From NCBI RefSeq assembly GCF_020035535.1, contig NZ_CP083350.1, positions 496,001-560,000 on the forward strand: DNA of 64,000 bases, read 5' to 3'. The position numbers and the translations under genes were made by a program. Under the pieces are notes generated by a model. It ran no database searches. It had not been told where the DNA came from and saw nothing but the letters and a program-made list of their open reading frames with translations. The DNA is from Ensifer adhaerens (GTDB taxonomy: Bacteria > Pseudomonadota > Alphaproteobacteria > Rhizobiales > Rhizobiaceae). This document shows positions 1-8,950 of this stretch, one piece after another; the stretch's first letter is position 1; every line of letters starts with the position of its first letter.

Positions 1-2
1 CG

Positions 3-2273
3 GCGCTCGCCAGCTCCAGCCACAGGGCGGCAGCGGCGTCCGGCGAAACGGCAATCAAGATCGAAGAGGTCAGGCGCGATGAGGATGTATTCGCCTACCT
101 CAACAGGATGAATGGTGGCTTTACCCAAAGAGCCTACCAGCAGGTGATTGGCGCCGCCAACGAGTTCAAGGAGGGGGATCAAACGATTGGCGTGGGCGCT
201 GAAGACGACGCGACACGGCTCCATGCGCGCGCTCTGCTGACCAACACCAAGATCGGCGAACTCTACGAGCATCCGCTGTTTGAGGACAATCTGCAGCGCC
301 TGATCTGGCAGACGACCGACCAAGCCCAATTCGAAAAGGTCAAAGACTGGACGATGGGACGATTGAAGGACTTTCTTCTGAACGAACCGGAAGAAACCAT
401 CAAAGCCATGATGACGGGGCTGACCAGCGATACGATCGGATGCGTCCCGAAACTGATGACCAATCAGGAGCTCATTTCTCTCAGCAACAAGATCTTCAAT
501 GTGATGCCCCGCACCAAGATGGGCGCGAAAGGGTATATGGGCGCTCGGATCCAGCCGAATTCTCCCACAGATCACCCCGAAGACATCGTCTGGCAGGTGT
601 TCGATGCGTTTTCCTATGCGACCGGCGATATCGTCATCGGCACCAATCCGGTGGACAGCACCGTCGATAGCGTCGTCACCGTCGAGCGCGCGCTAAAGGA
701 CATCGTCGATACATTTGCGCTCGGAGACGTGATCCCCTGGTGCGTGCTTGCGCACATCGACGTTCAGGCCGAGGTCAACGAGGATTTCCCGGGAACGGTT
801 TCGACGATGTTCCAAAGCCTTGCCGGAACGGACGACTGCAACAAGATCTTCGACATCACGAACGACAAGATCCTGAAGTATGCAAGCGCCAAGGCCGGCG
901 AACGATATGGTCTCTACTTCGAAACCGGGCAAGGTTCGGAATTCACCAACGGCGTCGCAAACGGCGTCGATATGATGGTGCTTGAGGCACGCAAATACGG
1001 GTTCAGCAGGGCCGTCGGAATTGAACTGGCCAAGGTCCAGCCCAAGGGCGCGTGGCTTCATGTCAACGATGTTGCCGGATTCATAGGGCCTGAGGTCTTC
1101 AAGACCCGCGAGCAGCTAGTCAGGTGCTGCCTCGAAGACATGGTCATGGGCAAGCTGCATGGGCTGATCATCGGGCTCGATATCTGCACCACCCTGCATA
1201 TGACGGTCAGTCTTGAAGACCTGGACTGGTGCCAGGACCAGATCCTCCCCGCCAATCCCGCCTATCTGATCGCGCTGCCGACCAAGAACGACCCGATGTT
1301 GAGCTATCTCACCACATCGTTCCAGGATCACGTGCGGGTACGGGATAAATTCGGCTTCAAGGTCAATGATGCAATGTGGGAATTCTACAAACGCATCGGG
1401 ATCGTTGGCGAGGATGGCAGCTACACGGCGAACTATGGAGATCCTCTCTGGGTCTATTACCAGTATCGTCTCGCCAAAGGTGACGGGCGGTCCAAGGACG
1501 ACGTGTATGCCGAAGGCCGCGAGAAGATGCAGGAGGTTGAGGCGAGAGGTGTAGACCTTGCAACAGGTCACGGTGCAGAGATCTGGGACCTCAACCCGGC
1601 ACTCGCGGCCAAGGTCAAGAGCCTCTACGACGATGCCAAGCTATCGCTCTGGGCTGAGCTCACGCCCGAGTTCATTGCCGCCGTGCCCAACGCCGTGACG
1701 GTACGCACGCTGTCCAGGGACCGCAACGACTACATCGCCCACCCGACCACAGGCGAAACGATTAGCCCGGAAACGGCCGCCGAGATTGAAAAGATACGGG
1801 AACTCTGGGGCGACGACATCCCGAAAGGGCAGATCGTCATTTCAGACGGCCTGAACGCCAAGGCCATCATGGACGAGGGACACCTCGCACCCTTCCTCGA
1901 AGAGATGCGCAAGCTTCTTTCCGACGCCGGCGTCTCGGTGGGAGACAAGAACATCGTCGTCACGAGCGGAAGAGTGCGGGCCGGCTATCGCATTGGCGAG
2001 ATGCTTTACGCGAAGGCCGACCCCGACAGCCTGAGAGGGATCCTCCACATCATCGGCGAACGTCCCGGCACGATGCATCACGCCTACTCCGTCTACATCA
2101 CCGTCGCCAAGGGCAAGCGATGGGCGGAGAAGAACATCGATCACGACATCACCAGGCTGGTCAGCAATGTCGCCGATACGGCGCTGGACCCGAAGAAGGC
2201 GGCCAAGGAGACCTTGACCATCATCCGGGAAATCGTCGGCAAGGAGGTCAACGGCAGCCGTCGATACGGATAG
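3..2273 (+). CDS. eutBC: Ethanolamine ammonia-lyase, fused large and small subunits (5' partial)
   Basis: The adenosylcobalamin enzyme splits ethanolamine into acetaldehyde and ammonia. The frame is open to the left edge, so the 756 visible residues lack the true start; the Met at 108 is internal. The first ~455 residues read as EutB: GLTSDTIGCVPKL, then a segment with LAHI, then LYFETGQGS and GFIGPE. The last ~220 residues read as EutC: VISDGLNA, GRVRAGYRIGE, and IGERPG followed by a Tyr-rich stretch. In enterobacteria these are separate genes (about 453 and 295 residues); here no stop or restart separates them. The linker is about residues 490-575. No other eut gene is visible. It is convergent with the sulfate operon, 23 bases away. 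Family assignment is firm; the fusion is seen directly. Confidence 0.92.
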   Translation, partial: ALASSSHRAAAASGETAIKIEEVRRDEDVFAYLNRMNGGFTQRAYQQVIGAANEFKEGDQTIGVGAEDDATRLHARALLTNTKIGELYEHPLFEDNLQRLIWQTTDQAQFEKVKDWTMGRLKDFLLNEPEETIKAMMTGLTSDTIGCVPKLMTNQELISLSNKIFNVMPRTKMGAKGYMGARIQPNSPTDHPEDIVWQVFDAFSYATGDIVIGTNPVDSTVDSVVTVERALKDIVDTFALGDVIPWCVLAHIDVQAEVNEDFPGTVSTMFQSLAGTDDCNKIFDITNDKILKYASAKAGERYGLYFETGQGSEFTNGVANGVDMMVLEARKYGFSRAVGIELAKVQPKGAWLHVNDVAGFIGPEVFKTREQLVRCCLEDMVMGKLHGLIIGLDICTTLHMTVSLEDLDWCQDQILPANPAYLIALPTKNDPMLSYLTTSFQDHVRVRDKFGFKVNDAMWEFYKRIGIVGEDGSYTANYGDPLWVYYQYRLAKGDGRSKDDVYAEGREKMQEVEARGVDLATGHGAEIWDLNPALAAKVKSLYDDAKLSLWAELTPEFIAAVPNAVTVRTLSRDRNDYIAHPTTGETISPETAAEIEKIRELWGDDIPKGQIVISDGLNAKAIMDEGHLAPFLEEMRKLLSDAGVSVGDKNIVVTSGRVRAGYRIGEMLYAKADPDSLRGILHIIGERPGTMHHAYSVYITVAKGKRWAEKNIDHDITRLVSNVADTALDPKKAAKETLTIIREIVGKEVNGSRRYG

Positions 2274-2296
2274 TCGTGACAGCCGGCTTCTATCGA

Positions 2297-3316
2297 CTAG
2301 GCTGCAAAGACCTTCGCGCGGCGCAACGTGACAAAACCAGTGTCTCCGGACTTCACCGTGCGTTCCGGTTCCAGGTCGAGTTCCAGATGCGCACCGTCCC
2401 GGGTGGTCGCAATCACCCGGCGACCGCCCGGCCGATCCATGACACGGCTGACGGTGGCAGCGATGCCGGCTCCCTGCGGCGCCCAGTCGAGATCACCCGG
2501 ACGAGCGTAGAGTTCAGCCTTGCCATCCGCCAAGCCTGCGGCGTCGATCTCCGCGCCATCGGCATAGGCCCTGCCGTCGCGCACTTCGGCGGCGAGCATG
2601 TTGGCATCGCCCAGGAACTTCATGACAAATGCCGACTTGGGGTCGCGGCAGACGGCCTCCGGTGTTCCCTGTTGGACGATGTGGCCGTCCTTGAGGATCA
2701 CGACGCGATCGGCAAGGTCGAGCGCCTCTTCCTGGTCGTGGGTGACGAACAGCGTCGTGATGCCGAGCGTTGTATGGATCTCGCGCAGCCAACGGCGAAG
2801 CTCCCGCCGGACGTTGGCGTCCAGCGCGCCGAAAGGCTCGTCGAGCAGCAGCACTTTCGGATCGACCGCAAGGGCACGGGCAAGCGCGACGCGCTGACGC
2901 TGCCCCCCGGAAATCTGCGCCGGAAACCGGTCACCCAGACCTTCGAGGCGGACCAGCCGCAGGAGCTCCGTTACCCGCGCCTGGATCGCCGCCTTCTCGC
3001 GCTTGACCTTCGAGACGTCCATGCCGAAGGCGATATTTTCCGCCACGGTCATATGCGGGAAGAGCGCATAGTGCTGGAAGACGAATCCCACGCCCCGATC
3101 GCGCACCGGGATATCCGTTGCATCCTGATCGCCGAAGTAGATGTGGCCACCATCGGCGAATTCGAGCCCGGCGACCATGCGCAGAATGGTCGTCTTGCCG
3201 GAGCCGGACGGCCCGAGCAGAGCGACAAGTTCGCCGCTCTCGACCTCGAGGGACACGTCCTTGACGGCGCGGAACGTTTCGAAAGTCTTGACGACGTGGT
3301 CAAGGCGGATCTTCAT
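2297..3316 (-). CDS. cysA: Sulfate/thiosulfate ABC transporter ATP-binding protein
   Basis: This 339-residue ATPase would power sulfate uptake through CysT and CysW. It has Walker A GPSGSGKTT, a Q-loop in VFQHYALFPH, signature SGGQRQR, Walker B VLLLDEPFGALD and the switch His in VTHDQEEA, followed by a C-terminal regulatory region of about 100 residues. The start at MKIRLDHV fits the beginning of the ABC fold; the longer reading upstream is the cysW gene in another frame. It is the last gene of the operon and begins six bases after cysW ends. The symbol rests on the adjacent CysT/CysW/binding-protein set. Confidence 0.93.
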   Translation of the reverse strand: MKIRLDHVVKTFETFRAVKDVSLEVESGELVALLGPSGSGKTTILRMVAGLEFADGGHIYFGDQDATDIPVRDRGVGFVFQHYALFPHMTVAENIAFGMDVSKVKREKAAIQARVTELLRLVRLEGLGDRFPAQISGGQRQRVALARALAVDPKVLLLDEPFGALDANVRRELRRWLREIHTTLGITTLFVTHDQEEALDLADRVVILKDGHIVQQGTPEAVCRDPKSAFVMKFLGDANMLAAEVRDGRAYADGAEIDAAGLADGKAELYARPGDLDWAPQGAGIAATVSRVMDRPGGRRVIATTRDGAHLELDLEPERTVKSGDTGFVTLRRAKVFAA

Positions 3317-3321
3317 GATGT

Positions 3322-4191
3322 TTACTCCGCAGGATTGGCTGCCGGACGGACACGGCCCGCCCCACGGCGCTCCAGCGCCACTTTGGCAATGATGGTGAAG
3401 ACGGCGATCAGCGCCAGGATGGACGCCGACGCGAAGGCGCCCGCCGCCTGGTAATCGTGGTAGAGCAGTTCGATATGAAGCGGCAGCGTGTTGGTCTGTC
3501 CGCGGATATTGCCCGAAACCACAGACACGGCGCCAAACTCGCCCATGACACGGGCATTGCAGAGAACGACGCCATAAAGCAGCGCCCATTTGATGTTCGG
3601 CAGCGTGACCGAGAAGAAAGTACGCCAGCCGGAAGCCCCGAGCGACGTTGCCGCCTCCTCGAGGTCCCTGCCCTGCGCCTGCATGAGCGGTATGAGTTCG
3701 CGCGCGACGAACGGCGCGGTGACGAACATCGAGGCAAGGATGATGCCGGGGATCGCGAACAGGATCTTGATGCCGTAGGCATCGAGTGTCGGACCGAAGA
3801 TGCCCTGCAGGCCATAGACAAAGAGATAGGCGACACCCGCAACGATCGGCGAGACCGAGAACGGGATTTCTATCACCACCAGCAGGAAGGCCTTGCCGCG
3901 GAAGTCGAATTTGGTGATGGCCCAGGCCGCCGCAATGCCGAAGGCGGTATTGACCGGCACTGCGACCAGCGCCGCAAGCACGGTCAGCATGATCGCGTGC
4001 CGGGTGTCGGGATGAAGGATCGTGTCGCGATAGACCTGCCATCCCTTGGCAAAGGCTTCGACACCGATGATCAGCAAAGGTGCAAGGATAAGGAAGGCAC
4101 CGAGGGTCAGGACGGTGCCGATCAGCATGCGGCGGAAGAATGGTCCGTCACCGACCCGCGGCGGGGTGCGTCCGGTTCTCATCATTCTCAT
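3322..4191 (-). CDS. cysW: Sulfate ABC transporter permease CysW
   Basis: An inner-membrane permease of 289 residues with about six hydrophobic segments. The permease signature for the ATPase contact is EEAATSLGASGWRTFF, about two thirds along. The motif GEFGAVSVVSGNI is typical of CysW. Start chosen at MRMMRTGR, which lies two bases from the cysT stop and gives the expected family length; the longer reading upstream overlaps cysT in another frame. It forms the translocation pore with CysT. Confidence 0.92.
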   Translation of the reverse strand: MRMMRTGRTPPRVGDGPFFRRMLIGTVLTLGAFLILAPLLIIGVEAFAKGWQVYRDTILHPDTRHAIMLTVLAALVAVPVNTAFGIAAAWAITKFDFRGKAFLLVVIEIPFSVSPIVAGVAYLFVYGLQGIFGPTLDAYGIKILFAIPGIILASMFVTAPFVARELIPLMQAQGRDLEEAATSLGASGWRTFFSVTLPNIKWALLYGVVLCNARVMGEFGAVSVVSGNIRGQTNTLPLHIELLYHDYQAAGAFASASILALIAVFTIIAKVALERRGAGRVRPAANPAE

Positions 4192-4193
4192 GG

Positions 4194-5015
4194 TCAGCCC
4201 CTCGCCGTATAGCGCAGCGCACGCGCCTGCAGCCAGTTTGTGATGCCGAGCATGAGGAAGGCCGTGAGCAACAGGACGGACGCGATCGCCGCAGCGGCCT
4301 GGTAATCGTATTCCTCCAGCCGGATGAAGATCAGCAACGCGGTGATCTCGGTCGACATCGGCTGGTTGCCGGCGATGAAGATGATCGCGCCGAACTCGCC
4401 GAGGCAACGGGCGAAGGAAAGCGATAGACCTGCGAGCAGGGCCGGAGTGAGAAGCGGCAGGATGACCTTGCGGAAGATCGCCCAATCCGACCCGCCAAGC
4501 GACTGGGCGGCCTCTTCCAGCGACGGATCGAGATCTTCCAGCACCGGCTGCACCGTGCGCACGATGAAGGGCAGCGAGGTGAAGCACATGGCGATCATGA
4601 TGCCGAGCGGCGTATAGGCAACCTTGATGCCGAAATCGCCGAGGATGGAGCCGAACAGGCCGTTCGTGGTGAAAAGCGCCGTCAGCGAAATGCCGGCGAC
4701 GGCCGTCGGCAGCGCAAACGGCAGGTCGACCATGGCGTCGACGATGCGCCTCCCCGGAAAGCGGTAGCGCACCAGAACCCAGGCGAGCGCGAGGCCGAAA
4801 AAGAGATTGAAGAAGGTCGCGGCAAGTGCGGCAAGCACCGTGACGCGATAGCTCGCGAGAGCCCGCGACGACGAGACGATCTGCCAATAATCAATAGGAC
4901 CAAGGCTTGCTGCCTTGAAAACGAGGGCTGCCAGCGGCAGGACGACGATCAAGCTCACGTAGAGCAGCGTCACCCCCAGCGACAGGCGCAATCCGGGCAG
5001 GACATTGCGTCTCAA
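4194..5015 (-). CDS. cysT: Sulfate ABC transporter permease CysT
   Basis: A 273-residue inner-membrane permease, the expected length. Hydrophobic segments begin near residue 12. The motif DLPFALPTAVAGI and the coupling motif EEAAQSLGGSDWAIF are typical of CysT/CysU, as is GEFGAIIFIAGN. It follows the binding-protein gene after 83 bases that contain a terminator-like hairpin, and is followed at once by cysW, so T, W and A are probably one translational unit. Confidence 0.92.
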   Translation of the reverse strand: MRRNVLPGLRLSLGVTLLYVSLIVVLPLAALVFKAASLGPIDYWQIVSSSRALASYRVTVLAALAATFFNLFFGLALAWVLVRYRFPGRRIVDAMVDLPFALPTAVAGISLTALFTTNGLFGSILGDFGIKVAYTPLGIMIAMCFTSLPFIVRTVQPVLEDLDPSLEEAAQSLGGSDWAIFRKVILPLLTPALLAGLSLSFARCLGEFGAIIFIAGNQPMSTEITALLIFIRLEEYDYQAAAAIASVLLLTAFLMLGITNWLQARALRYTARG

Positions 5016-5046
5016 GCGGTCATTTCCTTGTCATGTCATGGTGAAA

Positions 5047-5071
5047 CCCGGCAAACGGTTCGTCTGCCGGG
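5047..5071 (-). terminator. Hairpin between sulfate-binding protein gene and cysT
   Basis: Read on the minus strand, an 11-bp stem (CCCGGCAGACG with CGTTTGCCGGG, one G-U pair) closes a three-base loop and is followed by TTTCA. The short U run suggests partial termination or 3'-end protection, which would make more binding-protein mRNA than permease mRNA. Stem is seen; function is inferred. Confidence 0.55.
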
Positions 5072-5098
5072 CTGGCTGAAATCGGGAGCGGCTAGCGC

Positions 5099-6085
5099 TT
5101 AGCGGCTGCCGTAGAGCTTGTCCAAAACCCCGCCGGAAGCGAAGTGCTCGCTCTGGATCTTGCTCCAGCCGCCAAAGACGTCGTCGACGTTGACGAGGCG
5201 GATCGCCGGAAACTGATCCTTGAACTCGCCGGCTACCTTCTCGTTGCGGACGCGGTGGCCGAACTCGGCGGCGATCCGCTGGCCTTCCTCCGTATAGAGG
5301 AAATCGAGATAGGTCTTGGCAAGCGCTTCCGTGCCGTGCTTCTCGGCAACCTTGTCGACGACGGCGACCGGGAATTCGGCAAGCAGGCTCACCGACGGGA
5401 TGACGCTCTCGACCTTGTCGGCGCCGTACTGCTTGACGATGCTGCGCGTTTCAGCCTCGAAGGTGATCAGGACATCGCCGGTTTCGCGTTCGACGAACGT
5501 CGTCGTGGAAGCGCGGCCACCCGTATCGAAGACCGGAACATTGTCGAAGATCTTGGTGATGTAGGCCTCGATCTTCGCCTCGTCCCCCTCATAGGCCTCC
5601 TTGGCCCAGGCGTAAGCGGCAAGATAGGTGTAGCGGGCATTGCCCGAGGTCTTCGGATTGGGGAAAACAGCGTGAACATCGTCGCGCGCGAGATCGCTCC
5701 AATCCTTGATGTTCTTCGGGTTGCCTGTGCGCACCAGGAAGGATGGGAAGGAATAGAATGGCGAGGCATTGTTCGGGAAGGCCTTCGCCCAGTCCTTGGC
5801 GACGAACCCATTCTTGGCCAGGAACTCGATGTCGGTGGTCTGGTTGAAGGTCACGACATCGGCCTCGAGACCCTCGAGGATCGAGCGCGCCTGCTTCGAC
5901 GTGCCGGCGTGCGATTGGTCGATCGTTACCCCGGGATGCTGCCTGATGAACGCTTCGTTCTCAGCAACGAAAAGCTCGCGCGAAACGTCGTAAGACGCGT
6001 TGAGGAGTTTCGTGGGCTCCTCAGCCAGCGCGGGAGTGACGAAGTGCGCGGCGAGGGCAGCGCCGAGAATGAGGAGGCGTTTCAT
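5099..6085 (-). CDS. sbp: Periplasmic sulfate-binding protein
   Basis: The 328-residue product begins with a Sec signal peptide (MKRLLILGAALAAHFVTPALA, cut before EEP), giving a periplasmic receptor for sulfate. The family signature ASYDVSRELF follows the cleavage site, and DVVTFNQTTDIEFLA and PNPKTSGNARYTYLAAYAW are typical of the Sbp/CysP family. The start at MKRLL is chosen because it begins the signal peptide; the longer reading has no export signal. It is the first gene of the operon. Sulfate versus thiosulfate preference cannot be told from the sequence. Confidence 0.93.
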   Translation of the reverse strand: MKRLLILGAALAAHFVTPALAEEPTKLLNASYDVSRELFVAENEAFIRQHPGVTIDQSHAGTSKQARSILEGLEADVVTFNQTTDIEFLAKNGFVAKDWAKAFPNNASPFYSFPSFLVRTGNPKNIKDWSDLARDDVHAVFPNPKTSGNARYTYLAAYAWAKEAYEGDEAKIEAYITKIFDNVPVFDTGGRASTTTFVERETGDVLITFEAETRSIVKQYGADKVESVIPSVSLLAEFPVAVVDKVAEKHGTEALAKTYLDFLYTEEGQRIAAEFGHRVRNEKVAGEFKDQFPAIRLVNVDDVFGGWSKIQSEHFASGGVLDKLYGSR

Positions 6086-6445
6086 GCAATTCTCCGGTGT
6101 TGTTTTCCCTGAGAACCTACCGGCGGGCGTATAGCAGCGCGAGGGACCGAGCACTTCGGTTGCGCAACGCCTTAGAAATTCCGTCTCGTTTCCGCCGTAA
6201 TTTGCGGAGTTTTTTGCCTCCGGCCCCTCTATCGGCCTGCAAGGCGGTTTCAGAGCATGTCCCCTGAGCCGTCGGCGAGAATGCAGCCGGCCCTCTTGGA
6301 GAGGCCGATCATCGCTATCGTGGCCAAAGGCCGCCAAATACCACCTTCAGCACACGTTCTGTCGCACCTCGCGCTTTTGTCCTACCGGCGTAAGTCCCCG
6401 TCGCCTAAACAGATTCATACGAGAAGAATCGGATTGGAGGCCGCC
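6086..6445. promoter_or_regulatory. Divergent intergenic region, sulfate operon and methyltransferase
   Basis: These 360 bases separate two divergent genes and must hold both promoters. I found no convincing open frame, RNA structure or strong palindrome. An open reading through the second half is an upstream extension of the methyltransferase without its own start signal. Confidence 0.4.
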
Positions 6446-7144
6446 ATGAGCCAGGACCAAAAGACCATAACCACCTGGTATGTCGATCCGGACGCAGAAG
6501 ACCGGATGTCGGATGGGCATGCTCCGATCTGGCGACATCTGATCGACTTGATCGTCGAGCGCGACCTGTCCCAGAAGAGCGTCCTTGATTTCGGTTGCAA
6601 TCAGGGTGGCCTGCTACGGCATCTCTATGCGATCCGGCCATTTCGCAAGGCCCTTGGTATCGACATTGCCGAGCAATCGATCGCCAAGGCCGAAGCCTTC
6701 AAGGGCAATATTCCCGTTCAGCACGCGGTCGGCGGAAGGCTCGAAGGCTGGGTCGAGGAGTTCGATCTCGCAATCAGCCACGAGGTGATCTATCTCGTCG
6801 AGGACATCGACGCCCATGCCGCCGACATCTTCAAGGCGCTGAAGCCGGGCGGCGTCTACTATGCCGTCACGGGCTGCCACACCGACAATCCGCTCTGGCC
6901 GAAGTGGCGCGATCTCGTCGCCAAGCGCACGAATACGGTCGTTCAGGATCGATCGATCACCGACTACGGAAATGCCTTCGCCAAAGCCGGCTTCGAGGTC
7001 TCAGGCCGCAAGCTGGAATATGACGGCTTCATTCCCTTTGTCGCGGATGGCTGGACGCCAAATTTCGCCGATGCGCTCGACTACTACACCCAGACGAAGA
7101 TCGTTTTCCGGCTCGTCAAGGGCCTGGCGGGTTCAGCTTCGTAA
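6446..7144 (+). CDS. Class I SAM-dependent methyltransferase
   Basis: A 232-residue soluble protein with a Rossmann-type methyltransferase fold. Motif I is VLDFGCNQGG near residue 50, the acidic residue at the end of strand 2 is in ALGIDIAEQSI, and LKPGGVYYAVTG is the usual post-III strand. The start at MSQDQKT is supported by GGAGG eight bases upstream (ggattggaggccgcc); the longer reading has no such site. The substrate is unknown. It is convergent with the siderophore ATPase gene and overlaps its end by 29 bases. Confidence 0.82.
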   Translation: MSQDQKTITTWYVDPDAEDRMSDGHAPIWRHLIDLIVERDLSQKSVLDFGCNQGGLLRHLYAIRPFRKALGIDIAEQSIAKAEAFKGNIPVQHAVGGRLEGWVEEFDLAISHEVIYLVEDIDAHAADIFKALKPGGVYYAVTGCHTDNPLWPKWRDLVAKRTNTVVQDRSITDYGNAFAKAGFEVSGRKLEYDGFIPFVADGWTPNFADALDYYTQTKIVFRLVKGLAGSAS

Positions 7145-7925
7145 GCTCGACGTCGAAATGGGGTGGTTTGCCGGGGGCAACCTCGACGAACGTCCCCCTG
7201 ACCCGGAAGGTCTTCTCGATCAGACCGCTTTCGGCCAAGTACCTCGGTTCGCCGTCGAAGCGCAACACGCCCCTCTCCAATAGAGATATCCGGTCGCTGA
7301 CGGCAATCGCCTGATTGATGTCGTGGATCGCCATGATGATCGTCACGCCGCGCTCGCGGCTCAGGCGATGGACGAGGTCCATGACCTCGACCTGATAGCC
7401 GATATCGAGAAAGGACGTCGGCTCGTCGAGGAGCAGGATCGCCGCTTCTTGCGCCAAGGCCGCCGATATCCACGCGCGTTGGCGTTCGCCGCCGGACAAT
7501 TGCTGGAGCGTGCGGTCTGCAAGGCTGGTGAGCCCTGTGCTGTCCAGTGCCCATTCGATGGCTTCTTCGTCCCGGCGAACGTAGGAACGAAACAGGCCGA
7601 CATGGGGAAAGCGCCCCTGGCGGACGAGTTGAGCGACCGTCATCTCGTCCGGAGCGGTGGGCTGCTGCGGCAGAAATGCGAGCTTCTTCGCAATGGCGCG
7701 GCGCGACATCGAGGCAACGGCGACACCTTCAATCAACGCCCCGCCTTCCGCTGGTGAAAGCAGCCCAGCGAGCGCCTGAAGCGCAGTGCTCTTCCCGGAT
7801 CCGTTCGGACCGATCAGGGCGCGTATCTCCCCTCTCTCCATGGACAGGGAGAAATCGGACAACGCTCTTCGGTGACCGTAGAGAACCGACAATTGCGAAC
7901 AGGACAACGGCATGGATGATCTCAA
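7116..7925 (-). CDS. Iron-siderophore-type ABC transporter ATP-binding protein
   Basis: A 269-residue FecE/FhuC-type ATPase: Walker A GPNGSGKST, Q-loop in FLPQQPTAP, signature LSGGERQRAWI, Walker B AILLLDEPTSFLDI and switch His in AIHDINQA. It overlaps the upstream permease by four bases (ATGA), so translation is coupled. It is the last gene of the operon and overlaps the methyltransferase tail to tail. The family covers ferric siderophores, heme and cobalamin; neighbours do not identify the ligand. Confidence 0.9.
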   Translation of the reverse strand: MRSSMPLSCSQLSVLYGHRRALSDFSLSMERGEIRALIGPNGSGKSTALQALAGLLSPAEGGALIEGVAVASMSRRAIAKKLAFLPQQPTAPDEMTVAQLVRQGRFPHVGLFRSYVRRDEEAIEWALDSTGLTSLADRTLQQLSGGERQRAWISAALAQEAAILLLDEPTSFLDIGYQVEVMDLVHRLSRERGVTIIMAIHDINQAIAVSDRISLLERGVLRFDGEPRYLAESGLIEKTFRVRGTFVEVAPGKPPHFDVELTKLNPPGP

Positions 7926-8950
7926 GAAACCTTGCGCAGAAGCGCGAGCAGGACGGGGACGCCGATGAGAGCGGTGACGACACCGATCGGCACCTCCTCG
8001 GCGCCGCCGACCAGGCGACCGATCAGGTCACTGAGCGTAACGACGACCGCGCCAAGGACGATGGTGAGCGGAAGGACCAATGGAAAGTGCCGGCCTGCGA
8101 TGAAGCGCGCTAGGTGCGGGACGATGAGGCCGACGAATACGATCGGCCCGACGGCGCCGACGGCACTTGCGGCGAGCGCACAGGACACGAGCAGAACGAG
8201 CGAGAACTGTCGCCGATAGAAAAGGCCGAAGGATTGGGCGACGGCGGCGTCGAACCGGAGCAGGATGAGCGGACGGTAGATCAAGGGTAGCACGGCGAGG
8301 CCGGCAACCGTGAAAGGCAGCAGGAAGAGCGCGTGATCCCAGGTCCGGGCATAGAGGCTGCCGGAAAGCCATTCGAGAATGATCTCGATGCGCGCCGAAC
8401 CCCAGCCTGCGATGAGCCCGATGGCGATGGCATGAAGCACGGCGCCAATGGCGATACCGCAGAGTGTGATCCGCAGCGGGCTGAGATCGAGACGGAAAGC
8501 GAGCAGATAGATGATGCCTCCTGCCACCATGCCGCCAACCATGCCGGCGGGCGGAAGCCAGGCGATCGGTAACTCGTTGACGGCGTAGGAGTCCGGATGG
8601 GCAAGGTAGACCGTGGCCAGGAGAAAAAGCGTCACGGTCAGCGTCGCCCCCTGAGAGACACCCATCAGAGATGGATCGGCAAGCGGGTTTCGCGTGATGG
8701 TCTGGAGAAGCAACCCCGCCAACGCGAACTGCACTCCAGCAAGAACACCCGTCACGATCCGCGGCAATCGGATGTCGAGAATGATCGAGCGCGCCTCCGG
8801 CGACCCGCGTCCGCCCAGGGCCGAGAGGACGTCGGCAACGGGAACGTCGACGATGCCCAGGAAAATGGCCGCAACGAAGGACGCGGGCATGAGCAACAAA
8901 ACGGCAGGAAAAAACCAGCGGTTTGGTTGCCCGAGAGTGGAAGCCTTCAC
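7922..8950 (-). CDS. FecCD-family ABC transporter permease (second)
   Basis: A 342-residue membrane protein of the FecCD/BtuC family. It has the typical RLPRIVTGVLAGVQFALAG stretch near residue 62, then LLQTITRNPLADPSLMGVSQGA, and GPIVFVGLIVPHLAR near residue 270. About nine to ten hydrophobic segments are visible. It overlaps both neighbours by four bases (ATGA). Its pair is the 8947-9957 permease; together they form a heterodimeric channel. Confidence 0.92.
   Translation of the reverse strand: MKASTLGQPNRWFFPAVLLLMPASFVAAIFLGIVDVPVADVLSALGGRGSPEARSIILDIRLPRIVTGVLAGVQFALAGLLLQTITRNPLADPSLMGVSQGATLTVTLFLLATVYLAHPDSYAVNELPIAWLPPAGMVGGMVAGGIIYLLAFRLDLSPLRITLCGIAIGAVLHAIAIGLIAGWGSARIEIILEWLSGSLYARTWDHALFLLPFTVAGLAVLPLIYRPLILLRFDAAVAQSFGLFYRRQFSLVLLVSCALAASAVGAVGPIVFVGLIVPHLARFIAGRHFPLVLPLTIVLGAVVVTLSDLIGRLVGGAEEVPIGVVTALIGVPVLLALLRKVS

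Noticed and set aside
2120..3454. 444-codon plus-strand open frame overlapping the eut gene end
   Set aside because: Antisense of cysA; no family motif in its translation.
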